A stretch of DNA of 64,000 nt from Pseudomonas putida (GCF_028682635.1 NZ_JANHLK010000028.1:1-64000), one strand, 5' to 3'. Counted from the first letter of the stretch, positions 26,708-35,506 are shown. The notes: generated by a model from the sequence alone, not told the origin. Numbers and translations: made by a program.

Positions 26708-27307
26708 TCAGGTATTGATAAAGCTTTTAGGCGGTGAGTGCAGGCTGATTTTCGCGTCATAGAGCAGATTGATCAACTCGACGATCATGATTGCCGTCAA
26801 ACCCCAGATCTTGAATTCGCCGTAGCGATAACTCGGTACGTACCAACTGTGGCCCTGGTAGTCGATGCGATGGGTGTGCTCGCGCGGGTCCTCGCGGAAG
26901 AACTCCAGGGGCACACTGAACACGGCGGCGATCTCGGCATCGTTGGCGCGGTATTGGACGAAGTCCGGAATCACCCCGACATAAGGTGTGACCTTGATGC
27001 CGTGCAGGGAGATCAACGGGCTCAGCGGGCCGATCACTTCGACCAGTCCCGGTGGCAGGCCGATCTCTTCCTCGGCTTCGCGCAGGGCGGTAAAAACAAG
27101 GTCGGGGTCTTCGGGGTCGCGTCGACCACCGGGGAAAGCGACTTCGCCACCATGGGTCGACAGCCCGCTGGCGCGCAGGGTCAACACCAGCTCCGGCTCG
27201 TCACTGCGGGTAATCGGCACCAGGACGGCGGCCTCGGGGAAACGTCGGTCAGTCTCCAGCGTGCGCGGTGTGTGGTGACTTACCCGATGCAGTAGCTCGT
27301 CCAGCAT
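26708..27307 (-). CDS. CoA pyrophosphatase-type Nudix hydrolase
   Basis: This 199-residue Nudix enzyme resembles NudL/YeaB, which cleaves coenzyme A to 4'-phosphopantetheine and 3',5'-ADP. Both signatures are visible: the CoA-family segment HGGEVAFPGGRRDPED and the Nudix helix TALREAEEEIGLPPGL. PLSPLISLHGIKVTPYVG is also typical. It is the first gene of the operon leading to the carbonic anhydrase-like and DUF1289 genes. It diverges from the plus-strand Nudix gene at 27455. Confidence 0.92.
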   Translation of the reverse strand: MLDELLHRVSHHTPRTLETDRRFPEAAVLVPITRSDEPELVLTLRASGLSTHGGEVAFPGGRRDPEDPDLVFTALREAEEEIGLPPGLVEVIGPLSPLISLHGIKVTPYVGVIPDFVQYRANDAEIAAVFSVPLEFFREDPREHTHRIDYQGHSWYVPSYRYGEFKIWGLTAIMIVELINLLYDAKISLHSPPKSFINT

Positions 27308-27454
27308 GAGTGTTCTCGATCAGTGCCTTACCCTGCATCATGCACTAATCGCTTAGGTCGCCCAACCCCCCGGACAGTGGCATGTCGCGAAACGACAACT
27401 TGCCGACAGCCACCGCCGCACGCCAAGATAGGCGCAGCATTCAGGAACCCAAGC

Positions 27455-28006
27455 ATGAAATTTTGCAGTCAGTGCGGCAACCCGGTGACCCAGCGCATTC
27501 CCGAAGGCGATTCACGCCTGCGTTTTGTCTGCGACAGCTGTCACACCATCCATTACCAGAACCCCAACATCGTCGCCGGTTGCGTGGCGACCTGGGGCAC
27601 CCAGGTGCTGTTGTGCCGCCGCGCCATCGAGCCGCGCCGGGGCTACTGGACCCTGCCTGCCGGCTTCATGGAAAACGGTGAGACCATCGAGCAGGCGGCC
27701 ATTCGCGAGACCGCCGAGGAAGCCTGCGCGCGGGTGCGCAACCTGAGCATCTATACGCTGATCGATGTGCCGCACATCAGCCAGGTGCATGTGTTCTTCC
27801 GCGCCGAGCTTGCGGACCTGGATTTTGCTGCCGGCCCCGAGAGCCTGGAAGTGCAACTATTCGACGAAGCCGACATTCCTTGGGACGAGCTGGCTTTCCG
27901 CACGGTGGGCCGTACCTTAGAATGCTTCTTCGCTGACCGGCGGACCGAGGTCTACCCCGTGCGGTCCGAATCGATTCCGCCGCTGGTCCAGCCTGTCATC
28001 AGTTGA
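27455..28006 (+). CDS. zinc-ribbon Nudix hydrolase
   Basis: This 183-residue protein has an N-terminal zinc ribbon (CSQCGNPV at 4-11 and CDSCHTIHY at about 26-34) fused to a Nudix domain. The Nudix box spans GFMENGETIEQAAIRETAEE with ACARV after it. WTLPAGF precedes it as in ADP-ribose/NADH pyrophosphatase relatives. The ATG at 27455 is chosen because it places the ribbon at the N-terminus. The substrate is probably a nucleotide-sugar or dinucleotide, but not known. Confidence 0.9.
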   Translation: MKFCSQCGNPVTQRIPEGDSRLRFVCDSCHTIHYQNPNIVAGCVATWGTQVLLCRRAIEPRRGYWTLPAGFMENGETIEQAAIRETAEEACARVRNLSIYTLIDVPHISQVHVFFRAELADLDFAAGPESLEVQLFDEADIPWDELAFRTVGRTLECFFADRRTEVYPVRSESIPPLVQPVIS

Positions 28007-28144
28007 TGTCACTAGTTGATGTCATCTTGGTATCATCTCCAGGCGCGCAAAGATCGTCCGAACCCGGCCCGAACCCTCGGCAGCGCCTGCAAAAACACCT
28101 ATAAATAGATATATAGTCGCGACACCTCTTGGGGAATCGTTTCA

Positions 28145-28648
28145 ATGCGCTGGTTGCTTGCCCTGTTCTTCTTGTCGTTCGTCACGGTGTCCCAGGCTAC
28201 TGCCATGGAGCCCATGAACGGCAAGGTCATCGAGAAAATCCTGGTCCTCAAGTCTGCCCATCAATTGCAATTGATCAACGACGGCAAGCCATTCAAGACC
28301 TATCGCATTTCCCTGGGCAAACGTCCTCAGGGACCGAAACTGATGGAAGGCGACAAACGCACGCCCGAAGGTTTCTACTGGATCGACTGGCGCAAGGTCA
28401 GCGACCGCTTCAACCTGGCCATGCACATCTCCTATCCGAACATCAGCGATTCCGCCCGCTCACGACGCGAAGGCGTCGATCCCGGCGGCATGATCATGAT
28501 CCATGGCACCCCGGACACCGAAGAAAACCCCGAGCACCTGTTCCACACCCTGGACTGGACCGACGGTTGCATCGCCATGCGCAACATGGACATGCGCGAG
28601 ATCTGGAACCTGGTGCCGGACGGCACGATGATCGAGATTCGCCCCTGA
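28145..28648 (+). CDS. exported L,D-transpeptidase family protein
   Basis: This 167-residue periplasmic enzyme has a signal peptide (about 1-20, LLALFFLSFVTVSQATA) and a YkuD catalytic domain. The active-site motif has His120 in MIMIHGTPD and the nucleophile Cys142 in DWTDGCIAM. GDKRTPEGFYWID is the usual substrate-groove segment. Relatives form 3-3 cross-links or attach Braun-type lipoprotein to peptidoglycan. It lacks a LysM domain. GGGGA lies ten bases before the ATG. An 11-base direct repeat, AGTTGATGTCA, lies at the end of the upstream gene. Confidence 0.92.
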   Translation: MRWLLALFFLSFVTVSQATAMEPMNGKVIEKILVLKSAHQLQLINDGKPFKTYRISLGKRPQGPKLMEGDKRTPEGFYWIDWRKVSDRFNLAMHISYPNISDSARSRREGVDPGGMIMIHGTPDTEENPEHLFHTLDWTDGCIAMRNMDMREIWNLVPDGTMIEIRP

Positions 28649-28659
28649 CATCCCGCAGA

Positions 28660-28684
28660 AGCGTTCCCATGCCGTGGGAACGCT
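28660..28684. other. perfect hairpin after the L,D-transpeptidase gene
   Basis: AGCGTTCCCA and TGGGAACGCT form a 10-bp stem with a TGCCG loop. There is no U-tract, so it may be a rho-dependent end, a stabiliser, or a lone member of another pseudomonad palindromic repeat class. Confidence 0.6.
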
Positions 28685-28774
28685 GTCCGTTCTGATCGAC
28701 GCGCCATGCCTGCAACGGGCAAATGGCCAGGACCTGTCCAGATCCTGAACGCTCCCCGAATATCCCCTCCCCCA

Positions 28775-28803
28775 TTGAAACCACACAAGGCCTGCCCCAT
28801 CTA
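28775..28803 (+). promoter_or_regulatory. heat-shock (sigma32/RpoH-type) promoter of the lon gene
   Basis: TTGAAA at 28775-28780 and CCCCATCTA at 28795-28803 are 14 bases apart. This matches the RpoH consensus (CTTGAAA and CCCCATnT) almost exactly, far better than a sigma70 promoter does here. Transcription would start near 28810, about 23 bases before the lon ATG. RpoH control of Lon proteases is established; its action at this site is inference. Confidence 0.75.
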
Positions 28804-28832
28804 AGACCCATACCCCATTGCGCAGGTGCCCC

Positions 28833-31250
28833 ATGAGCGACCAGCAAGCCTTCCCCGAAGATCCCAGCGAATACGCCGACCCGGAAAACACCGAACACCA
28901 CACCACCGGCAAGGGCCTGGCCCTGCCCGGCCAGAACCTGCCGGACAAGGTCTACATCATTCCGATTCACAATCGCCCCTTCTTCCCGGCGCAGGTCCTG
29001 CCGGTCATCGTCAATGAAGAACCCTGGGCTGAAACCCTCGACCTGGTCGCCAAATCCGATCATCACTCCCTGGCCCTGTTCTACATGGACACCCCCCAGG
29101 AAGATCCGCGCCATTTCGATACCTCGGCCCTGCCGCTGTACGGCACCCTGGTCAAGGTGCACCACGCCAGTCGCGAAAACGGCAAACTGCAATTTGTTGC
29201 CCAGGGCCTGACCCGTGTGCGCCTCAAGACCTGGCTCAAGCACCATCGCCCGCCTTACCTGGTGGAAGTCGAATACCCGCACCAGCCCACCGAGCCGACC
29301 GACGAGGTCAAGGCCTACGGCATGGCGCTGATCAATGCGATCAAGGAACTGCTGCCGCTCAACCCGCTGTACAGCGAAGAGCTGAAGAACTACCTCAACC
29401 GCTTCAGCCCCAACGATCCATCCCCACTGACCGACTTCGCCGCTGCCCTGACTTCGGCAACCGGCAGCGAACTGCAGGAAGTGCTCGACTGCGTGCCCAT
29501 GCTCAAGCGCATGGAAAAAGTCCTGCCGATGCTGCGCAAGGAAGTCGAGGTCGCGCGCCTGCAGAAAGAGATTTCCGCCGAAGTGAACCGCAAGATCGGC
29601 GAGCATCAGCGCGAGTTCTTCCTCAAGGAACAACTCAAGGTCATCCAGCAGGAGCTGGGCCTGACCAAGGACGACCGCAGCGCTGACCTCGAACAGTTCG
29701 AACAGCGACTGGTGGGCAAGGTCCTGCCAGCGCAGGTGCAGAAACGCCTCGAAGAAGAAATGAACAAGCTGTCGATCCTCGAGACCGGCTCGCCGGAATA
29801 TGCGGTCACCCGCAATTACATCGACTGGGCGACCTCGGTGCCGTGGGGCGTATACGGCGAGGACAAGCTCGACCTCAAGCACGCGCGCAAGGTGCTGGAC
29901 AACCACCACGCCGGCCTCGACGACATCAAGGACCGCATCCTCGAGTTTCTCGCGGTCGGTGCCTACAAGGGCGAAATCAGCGGTTCCATCGTGCTACTGG
30001 TAGGGCCGCCGGGCGTGGGCAAGACCAGTGTCGGCAAATCCATCGCCGAATCCCTCGGTCGACCGTTCTACCGCTTCAGCGTGGGCGGCATGCGCGACGA
30101 GGCCGAGATCAAGGGCCATCGCCGCACGTACATCGGCGCACAACCGGGCAAACTGGTGCAGGCGCTCAAAGACGTCGAAGTGATGAACCCGGTGATCATG
30201 CTCGACGAAATCGACAAGATGGGCCAAAGCTATCAGGGTGATCCGGCCTCGGCGCTGTTGGAAACCCTGGACCCTGAGCAGAACGTCGAATTCCTCGACC
30301 ACTACCTCGATCTGCGCATGGACCTGTCGAAAGTGCTGTTCGTCTGCACCGCCAACACCCTGGATTCGATTCCCGGCCCCTTGCTGGACCGGATGGAAGT
30401 GATCCGCCTGTCGGGTTACATCACCGAAGAAAAAGTCGCCATCGCCAAGCGTCACCTGTGGCCGAAACAGCTTGAGAAGGCCGGCGTATCGAAAGGCAGC
30501 CTGAGCATCAGCGACAACGCCCTCAAGGCGCTGATCGACGGTTATGCCCGTGAAGCAGGGGTCCGTCAGCTGGAAAAAAACCTCGGCAAACTGGTGCGCA
30601 AAGCCGTGGTGAAGCTGCTCGAAGATCCGCAAGCAACAATCAAGATTGGCCCGAAAGACCTCGAATCGTCCCTGGGCAAACCGGTGTTCCGTAACGAGCA
30701 AGTGCTTTCCGGCACCGGCGTGATCACTGGCCTGGCCTGGACCAGCATGGGTGGCGCCACCCTGCCGATCGAAGCGACGCGCATCCACACGCTCAACCGC
30801 GGCTTCAAACTCACCGGGCAACTGGGTGAAGTGATGAAGGAATCGGCGGAAATTGCCTACAGCTACGTCAGCTCCAACCTGAAGTCGTTTGGCGGTGACC
30901 CGAAATTCTTCGACGAAGCGTTCGTCCACCTGCACGTCCCGGAAGGCGCCACGCCGAAAGACGGCCCGAGCGCCGGTGTGACCATGGCCAGCGCCCTGCT
31001 GTCCCTGGCCCGCAACCAGCCACCGAAAAAAGGCGTGGCCATGACCGGCGAACTGACGCTGACCGGGCATGTACTGCCGATTGGCGGGGTGCGTGAGAAG
31101 GTGATTGCGGCGCGGCGGCAGAAGATCTTCGAGCTGATACTGCCGGAGGCGAACCGGGGCAATTTCGAGGAGTTGCCGGAGTATCTGAAGGAGGGCATTA
31201 CCGTGCATTTCGCCAAGCGGTTTGCGGATGTGGCGAAGGTGCTGTTCTAA
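28833..31250 (+). CDS. ATP-dependent Lon-family protease (second Lon, AsrA-like)
   Basis: This 805-residue protease contains the LON substrate-binding domain (about 40-235), a coiled coil, an AAA+ module (Walker A GPPGVGKT, Lys397; Walker B DEIDKM near 458) and the Ser-Lys protease domain (Ser713 in GPSAGVTM, Lys756 in GGVREKV). The canonical pseudomonad lon lies beside clpX and hupB; neither is here. A divergent acidic N-terminus (EDPSEYADPENTEHH) and an RpoH-type promoter also point to the stress-induced paralogue known as AsrA in P. aeruginosa. That assignment is inference. AGGTG precedes the ATG. Confidence 0.92.
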   Translation: MSDQQAFPEDPSEYADPENTEHHTTGKGLALPGQNLPDKVYIIPIHNRPFFPAQVLPVIVNEEPWAETLDLVAKSDHHSLALFYMDTPQEDPRHFDTSALPLYGTLVKVHHASRENGKLQFVAQGLTRVRLKTWLKHHRPPYLVEVEYPHQPTEPTDEVKAYGMALINAIKELLPLNPLYSEELKNYLNRFSPNDPSPLTDFAAALTSATGSELQEVLDCVPMLKRMEKVLPMLRKEVEVARLQKEISAEVNRKIGEHQREFFLKEQLKVIQQELGLTKDDRSADLEQFEQRLVGKVLPAQVQKRLEEEMNKLSILETGSPEYAVTRNYIDWATSVPWGVYGEDKLDLKHARKVLDNHHAGLDDIKDRILEFLAVGAYKGEISGSIVLLVGPPGVGKTSVGKSIAESLGRPFYRFSVGGMRDEAEIKGHRRTYIGAQPGKLVQALKDVEVMNPVIMLDEIDKMGQSYQGDPASALLETLDPEQNVEFLDHYLDLRMDLSKVLFVCTANTLDSIPGPLLDRMEVIRLSGYITEEKVAIAKRHLWPKQLEKAGVSKGSLSISDNALKALIDGYAREAGVRQLEKNLGKLVRKAVVKLLEDPQATIKIGPKDLESSLGKPVFRNEQVLSGTGVITGLAWTSMGGATLPIEATRIHTLNRGFKLTGQLGEVMKESAEIAYSYVSSNLKSFGGDPKFFDEAFVHLHVPEGATPKDGPSAGVTMASALLSLARNQPPKKGVAMTGELTLTGHVLPIGGVREKVIAARRQKIFELILPEANRGNFEELPEYLKEGITVHFAKRFADVAKVLF

Positions 31251-31270
31251 GCGGATAAACCGAGACGAAA

Positions 31271-31299
31271 AAGGCCAGTCAACCGACTGGTCTTTTTTT
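31271..31299 (+). terminator. intrinsic terminator of the lon gene
   Basis: GGCCAGTC (31273-31280) and GACTGGTC (31285-31292) flank an AACC loop and are followed by a run of seven T. It lies 22 bases past the lon stop. Confidence 0.92.
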
Positions 31300-31423
31300 C
31301 CGTTAAAACTCGCCATATATAGCGTTTTGTCTTAACTACCTGTCAGAAGTGACAGTTCCCGCCCCCACCCCCCGGTGCTACCTTCAGATTTCGATGGATA
31401 TTCACCAACAAGGGAACAGGATC

Positions 31424-31831
31424 ATGACGATTCAGATGGCATCTGCTGGAACAACGGCTACAGGTTACTTCAATGCAACAGGTAACAGGATCGAGCCCTT
31501 CAAAAGCGAAAGGGTTATTGTCGAGCGCAAGGACAACTGGATAGAAATTCTTGGTTCCATGAACCTTGGCTTCCCAGGCGGCCGTGGTTTTAACTTGAAA
31601 ATCAACGCCTTCACATCGAGCGGGGAAAGGGAATTTGTGCCGGGGGGCGACATCGCCTGGGTTTATTACACGAACGACGAAGGAGATTTTTACGCTGGGA
31701 GTGGCAAGTTCAACGCCAATCTCAACAATTCCACAAAAAAATACCAGATAACGTTCAAATTGGAGTTTTTCCGTTATCTCGAGATTGAGGGATATATCGA
31801 AGTCACTGAAAAACTCTTGATTAACGTCTAA
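31424..31831 (+). CDS. orphan protein of unknown function, low G+C
   Basis: This 135-residue protein has no signal peptide and no family I recognise. Alternating polar/hydrophobic stretches (ERVIVERKDNWIEILGSMNL, GRGFNLKINAFT, KKYQITFKLEFFRYLEIEGY) suggest an all-beta domain. By hand count the coding sequence is about 46% G+C, clearly below the surrounding genes, a sign of recent acquisition. The ATG at 31424 follows GGGAACAGGATC. It is flanked by the lon terminator and an unrelated lipoprotein gene and stands alone. An in-frame ATG at 31394 is an alternative start. Confidence 0.65.
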   Translation: MTIQMASAGTTATGYFNATGNRIEPFKSERVIVERKDNWIEILGSMNLGFPGGRGFNLKINAFTSSGEREFVPGGDIAWVYYTNDEGDFYAGSGKFNANLNNSTKKYQITFKLEFFRYLEIEGYIEVTEKLLINV

Positions 31832-31948
31832 TTATTCTTCATACCAAGGCCCGGTTTTCAGCATGGTCTCCGAGCCGGCCTTGGTCACAATTTGTCTCAT
31901 CTTCAGTTATGCTCGCCGTTCGTCGTGAACGCCGGAGCCACCAAACCT

Positions 31949-32341
31949 ATGTCCCCCACTCGCCTGTTAATCCCCCTCGCACTCGCCTTGCTGGCCGCCT
32001 GCGCCACGCAACCTGCGCACAACGTGACTGTGGAAAAACAAAGCGAATGCCCGGTAAAACTCACCAGCGGGCAAAACCTGATCCTGACCCTGCCGAGCAA
32101 TCCGACCACGGGTTATCGCTGGTCCATCCAGGATTCTGCCGGTGGCGTGCTGCACGCGCTTAGCCCCGAGGTCTACAGCAACCCGGAAGATGCCGGCGTC
32201 GTCGGCGCTGCCGGTGTGTCGACCTGGCGGTTCCAGGCCTTCGCCTCGGGAACGGGACGTTTACGCTTGACCTCGCAACAACCCTGGGCCCCGGAAGTGC
32301 TGCCGGCGGATGCCTTCGACTGCGCCATTTCGGTCAACTGA
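31949..32341 (+). CDS. chagasin/I42-family protease inhibitor lipoprotein
   Basis: This 130-residue lipoprotein carries a signal with lipobox LAAC (Cys18). The mature domain holds the three loops of chagasin-type cysteine-peptidase inhibitors: NPTTGY at residues 51-56, the second loop region ASGTGRLRL, and QQPWAP. Such inhibitors block papain-like proteases by inserting these loops into the active-site cleft. The ATG at 31949 places the signal peptide at the start. The YhhN-like gene follows two bases later. Confidence 0.88.
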   Translation: MSPTRLLIPLALALLAACATQPAHNVTVEKQSECPVKLTSGQNLILTLPSNPTTGYRWSIQDSAGGVLHALSPEVYSNPEDAGVVGAAGVSTWRFQAFASGTGRLRLTSQQPWAPEVLPADAFDCAISVN

Positions 32342-32343
32342 CC

Positions 32344-32979
32344 GTGGGCTGGCTGATTCTGGCGCTGATGGGCGCGGTGACCTTTATTTATGGCCTGAGC
32401 GTTCACGCCTCCCTGCTTTGCCTGCTGGTCAAGCCGCTGCCGGTCCTGGCCCTGCTCGGCTGGCTGCACGACGCACCGCCCAGCGAGTATCGGCGCTGGA
32501 TCAGCCTTGGCTTGATTTTCTCCCTGGTCGGCGACGTGTTGCTGGCTTGGCCGGGGGATTTGTTCGTGTTCGGCCTTGGGGCGTTTTTGGTCGCGCATCT
32601 GGCGTATCTGAAGGCTTACTTGAGTGACTGCAAGCGGCTGGCCCTGTTGCCACTGATGCTGGCCCTCGGCGTTGGCGTGGTGTTGCTGGGAATACTGATC
32701 TCTCACGGGCTGGGGCCCTTGCTGATTCCGGTAATCGTCTACGGCCTTGCGATCAGCGCCATGCTCTGGCGTGCGCTGGCCCGACTCGGTACTGACGTGC
32801 CCAAGCGTTCGGCGCTGCTGGCTGCCGCAGGGGCCGTGGCGTTTGTGTTTTCGGATAGCGTGATTGGTATCAGTCGGTTTGTCGTGCCGTTCGAGGCTGC
32901 GGCGTATGTGATCATCCTCAGTTATTGGCTTGGCCAATGGGGTATCACGGCATCGGCGTTCGATCAGAAACCGCGTTGA
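32344..32979 (+). CDS. YhhN/TMEM86-family membrane protein (lysoplasmalogenase-like)
   Basis: This 211-residue protein has about eight membrane segments. The YhhN pattern is clear: KPLPVLALLGWL, the acidic motif LIFSLVGDVLLAWPGDLFVFGLG (split here as family motif and loop), and the second motif AFVFSDSVIGISRF. Animal relatives hydrolyse lysoplasmalogens; the bacterial role is unknown. The GTG at 32344 lies two bases after the preceding stop, so the two genes are probably translated from one message; an ATG at 32368 is possible. Confidence 0.85.
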   Translation: MGWLILALMGAVTFIYGLSVHASLLCLLVKPLPVLALLGWLHDAPPSEYRRWISLGLIFSLVGDVLLAWPGDLFVFGLGAFLVAHLAYLKAYLSDCKRLALLPLMLALGVGVVLLGILISHGLGPLLIPVIVYGLAISAMLWRALARLGTDVPKRSALLAAAGAVAFVFSDSVIGISRFVVPFEAAAYVIILSYWLGQWGITASAFDQKPR

Positions 32980-32981
32980 CC

Positions 32982-33060
32982 CCTTCGCGAGCAAGCCCGC
33001 TCCCACATTGAATCTGTGTCGCACACAAAACCACTGTGGGAGCGGGCTTGCTCGCGAAGG
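32982..33060. repeat. REP inverted pair (family A)
   Basis: CCTTCGCGAGCAAGCCCGCT with CCCACA faces TGTGGGAGCGGGCTTGCTCG with CGAAGG. It begins three bases after the YhhN-like stop. Confidence 0.92.
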
Positions 33061-33180
33061 CGGTCGGACTGGACACGCAGATTTCAGAACTGCCCCCTTC
33101 GGTTTATCAGACAACCCGCGCATCCCCGCGCCAACTTGGCTAAAATGCCGGCCTTTTCCACATCCACCGCCGGAACCGCC

Positions 33181-33924
33181 GTGAGCAAAGAATCCGATCG
33201 CCTATTCGCCCAGCCTTTGGCCCAGGTGCCTGACTTCGCCTTCAACGAGGACGTGGTGCGGGTGTTCCCGGACATGATCAAGCGCTCGGTGCCGGGTTAC
33301 CCGACCATCGTCGAAAACCTCGGTGTGCTTGCCGCGCAGTTCGCCCAGCCCAACAGTGTGCTCTACGACCTCGGTTCGTCCCTGGGCGCGGTGACCCAGG
33401 CGCTGCGTCGCCATGTGCGCACCGAGGGTTGTCGCGTTATCGCTGTGGATAACTCCGCCGCGATGGTCGAGCGGTGCCGTGAATATCTGAACGGCCAGGA
33501 CTCGATGTTCCAGGAGTTGCTGCCGGTGGAAGTGATCGAAGGCGACATCCTCGCCCTGGAATTCAAACCTGCCTCGGTGGTGGCTTTGAACTTCACCCTG
33601 CAATTCATCGCACCAGATCAGCGTACCGCGTTGCTGTCGCGCATCCGCCAATCGCTGTTGCCCGGTGGCGCATTGATTCTCTCGGAAAAACTGCGCTTTG
33701 AAGACGAGCAGGAGCACGCGTTGCTCACCGACCTGCACGTCGCCTTCAAGCGCGCCAACGGCTACAGCGAACTGGAAATCGCCCAGAAGCGCAGCGCCAT
33801 CGAAAACGTCATGAAACCCGACAGCCTCGAAGAGCACCGCGAACGCCTGCTGGCCGCCGGGTTCTCGAAAGTCGTGCCGTGGTTCCAGTGTCTTAACTTT
33901 GCCTCGTTGATTGCCTTGCCATGA
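33181..33924 (+). CDS. cmoA: carboxy-S-adenosyl-L-methionine synthase
   Basis: This 247-residue enzyme makes carboxy-SAM from SAM and prephenate, the donor for cmo5U34 in tRNA. It has the start SKESDRLFAQPLAQVPDFAFNE (shown in part), the SAM site VLYDLGSSLGAVTQAL, VIAVDNSAAMVERC, and the NFTLQFI segment. The GTG at 33181 gives the exact family N-terminus; the longer frame adds unrelated residues. It overlaps cmoB by four bases (ATGA). Confidence 0.96.
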   Translation: MSKESDRLFAQPLAQVPDFAFNEDVVRVFPDMIKRSVPGYPTIVENLGVLAAQFAQPNSVLYDLGSSLGAVTQALRRHVRTEGCRVIAVDNSAAMVERCREYLNGQDSMFQELLPVEVIEGDILALEFKPASVVALNFTLQFIAPDQRTALLSRIRQSLLPGGALILSEKLRFEDEQEHALLTDLHVAFKRANGYSELEIAQKRSAIENVMKPDSLEEHRERLLAAGFSKVVPWFQCLNFASLIALP

Positions 33925-34877
33925 TAGATCTGTCCCCCCTCGCCCGTCGTCTGGCCGGCACGCCGCTGGCTGATTGGGCCAACACCCTGCAGCAGCAACT
34001 CGACAAGAAAATGGAGAAGGGCCACGGCGACCTGGAACGCTGGCAGAGCGCGCTGGACGCCCTACCGAAGATCCAGCCGAGTGAAGTTGATTTGCTCAAC
34101 GGCTTGAAGCTCGACACCGATTGCGACGATGAAACCCGCGCACAAATGCGCACCGCGCTGATGGGCTTGTCACCATGGCGCAAAGGGCCGTTCGACCTGT
34201 TTGGCGTGCACGTCGACACCGAATGGCGCTCGGACTGGAAATGGTCGCGGGTCTCACCGCACCTGGAGCTCAAGGGCAAGCGCATCCTCGATGTCGGCTG
34301 CGGCAACGGCTATTACATGTGGCGCATGCTCGGTGCTGGCGCCGACAGCGTGATCGGCGTCGATCCGAACTGGTTGTTCTTCTGCCAGTTCCAGGCGGTT
34401 CAACGTTACTTGTCAGAGCCGAATGCCTGGCACCTGCCCTTCCCGTTCGAGGACCTGCCGCCGAACCTCGAAGGGTTCGACACGGTGTTTTCCATGGGCG
34501 TGTTCTACCACCGCCGCTCGCCGATCGAGCATTTGCTGGCGCTGAAGGATTGCCTGGTCAAGGGTGGTGAACTGGTGCTGGAAACCCTGGTGGTCGAAGG
34601 CGACAAACACCAAGTGCTGGTGCCGGAAGACCGCTACGCGCAGATGCGCAACGTTTGGTTCCTGCCGTCGGTGCCGGCCCTGGAGTTGTGGCTGCGGCGT
34701 GCCGGGTTCAGCGATGTGAAATGCGTGGACGTGAGTGTGACCACTGTCGAGGAACAGCGCGGCACCGAGTGGATGAAGTATCAGTCGCTGAGTGATTTCC
34801 TTGATCCGCAAGATCACAGCAAGACGATTGAAGGGCTGCCGGCGCCGATGCGGGCGGTGATCGTCGCTCGCAAGTAA
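33921..34877 (+). CDS. cmoB: tRNA U34 carboxymethyltransferase
   Basis: This 318-residue methyltransferase-fold protein transfers the carboxymethyl group of carboxy-SAM onto 5-hydroxyuridine-34. Motifs include LSPWRKGPFDLFGVHVDTEW, the Rossmann glycine loop RILDVGCGNGYYMWRM, and VFSMGVFYHRRSPIEHL. It is translationally coupled to cmoA, so the two make both reagent and transferase of one modification. Confidence 0.97.
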   Translation: MIDLSPLARRLAGTPLADWANTLQQQLDKKMEKGHGDLERWQSALDALPKIQPSEVDLLNGLKLDTDCDDETRAQMRTALMGLSPWRKGPFDLFGVHVDTEWRSDWKWSRVSPHLELKGKRILDVGCGNGYYMWRMLGAGADSVIGVDPNWLFFCQFQAVQRYLSEPNAWHLPFPFEDLPPNLEGFDTVFSMGVFYHRRSPIEHLLALKDCLVKGGELVLETLVVEGDKHQVLVPEDRYAQMRNVWFLPSVPALELWLRRAGFSDVKCVDVSVTTVEEQRGTEWMKYQSLSDFLDPQDHSKTIEGLPAPMRAVIVARK

Positions 34878-34904
34878 GCCATTCTCCAGATCAATGGAGA
34901 TCAA

Positions 34905-34998
34905 AATGTGGGAGCGGGCTTGCTCGCGAAAGCGGTGTGTCAGACAACAACCATGTCGACTGACACACCCTCTTCGCGAGCAAGCCCGCTCCCACATT
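34905..34998. repeat. REP inverted pair (family A) with an inner inverted repeat
   Basis: AATGTGGGAGCGGGCTTGCT with CGCGAA faces its reverse complement ending CCCACATT. The spacer carries a second inverted repeat (GTGTGTCAG and CTGACACAC), so the whole may form a long nested hairpin. It lies between converging cmoB and tadA. Confidence 0.92.
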
Positions 34999-35008
34999 AG
35001 TTCAGTGT

Positions 35009-35506
35009 TCAGTCTGAAGGTTTGGCTCTACGGGCCTTGAAGAACTCACTTAAAACAGCCCCACACTCTTCTGCCAACACCCCCCCTTCATACAACACTC
35101 GATGGTTGAGAAAGCCCTGGGTGAAAAACTGCCCCTGGCTCTGCACAATCCCGGCTTTGGGCTCCAGCGCGCCATACACCACCCGTGCAATCCGTGAATG
35201 CACGATCAACCCGGCGCACATGCTGCACGGCTCCAGCGTCACATACAGCGTACTGCCCGGCAGGCGATAGTTGCTCACAGTTTGAGCGGCAGCGCGGATC
35301 GCCACCATCTCGGCGTGGGCACTGGGATCGCTGCCGCTGATCGGGCAGTTGAAGCCACGGCCGATGATTTCGCCGTCCTGCACCAGCACGGCGCCCACCG
35401 GCACTTCGCCCAGGGCGGCGCCTTGGGCCGCCAGCGCCAGGGCTTCACGCATGAAGTCGCGATCACGGCTGCGGTCGATGATGGCGGCGGGACGAATCTG
35501 ACGCAT
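35009..35506 (-). CDS. tadA: tRNA-specific adenosine deaminase TadA
   Basis: This 165-residue zinc deaminase converts A34 to inosine in tRNA-Arg(ACG). The active site is complete: His64 and catalytic Glu66 in SAHAEMVAI, and Cys94 and Cys97 in LEPCSMCAGL. The ATG at 35506 shares one base with the stop codon of the multicopper oxidase gene (TGATG), so the two are co-transcribed and coupled. Longer starts read into the upstream gene. Confidence 0.96.
   Translation of the reverse strand: MRQIRPAAIIDRSRDRDFMREALALAAQGAALGEVPVGAVLVQDGEIIGRGFNCPISGSDPSAHAEMVAIRAAAQTVSNYRLPGSTLYVTLEPCSMCAGLIVHSRIARVVYGALEPKAGIVQSQGQFFTQGFLNHRVLYEGGVLAEECGAVLSEFFKARRAKPSD

Noticed and set aside
28001..28024. The 11-base direct repeat AGTTGATGTCA at the end of the zinc-ribbon Nudix gene as an attachment or target-site duplication
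   Set aside because: Only three bases separate the copies, with no mobile element between; slippage is a simpler explanation.
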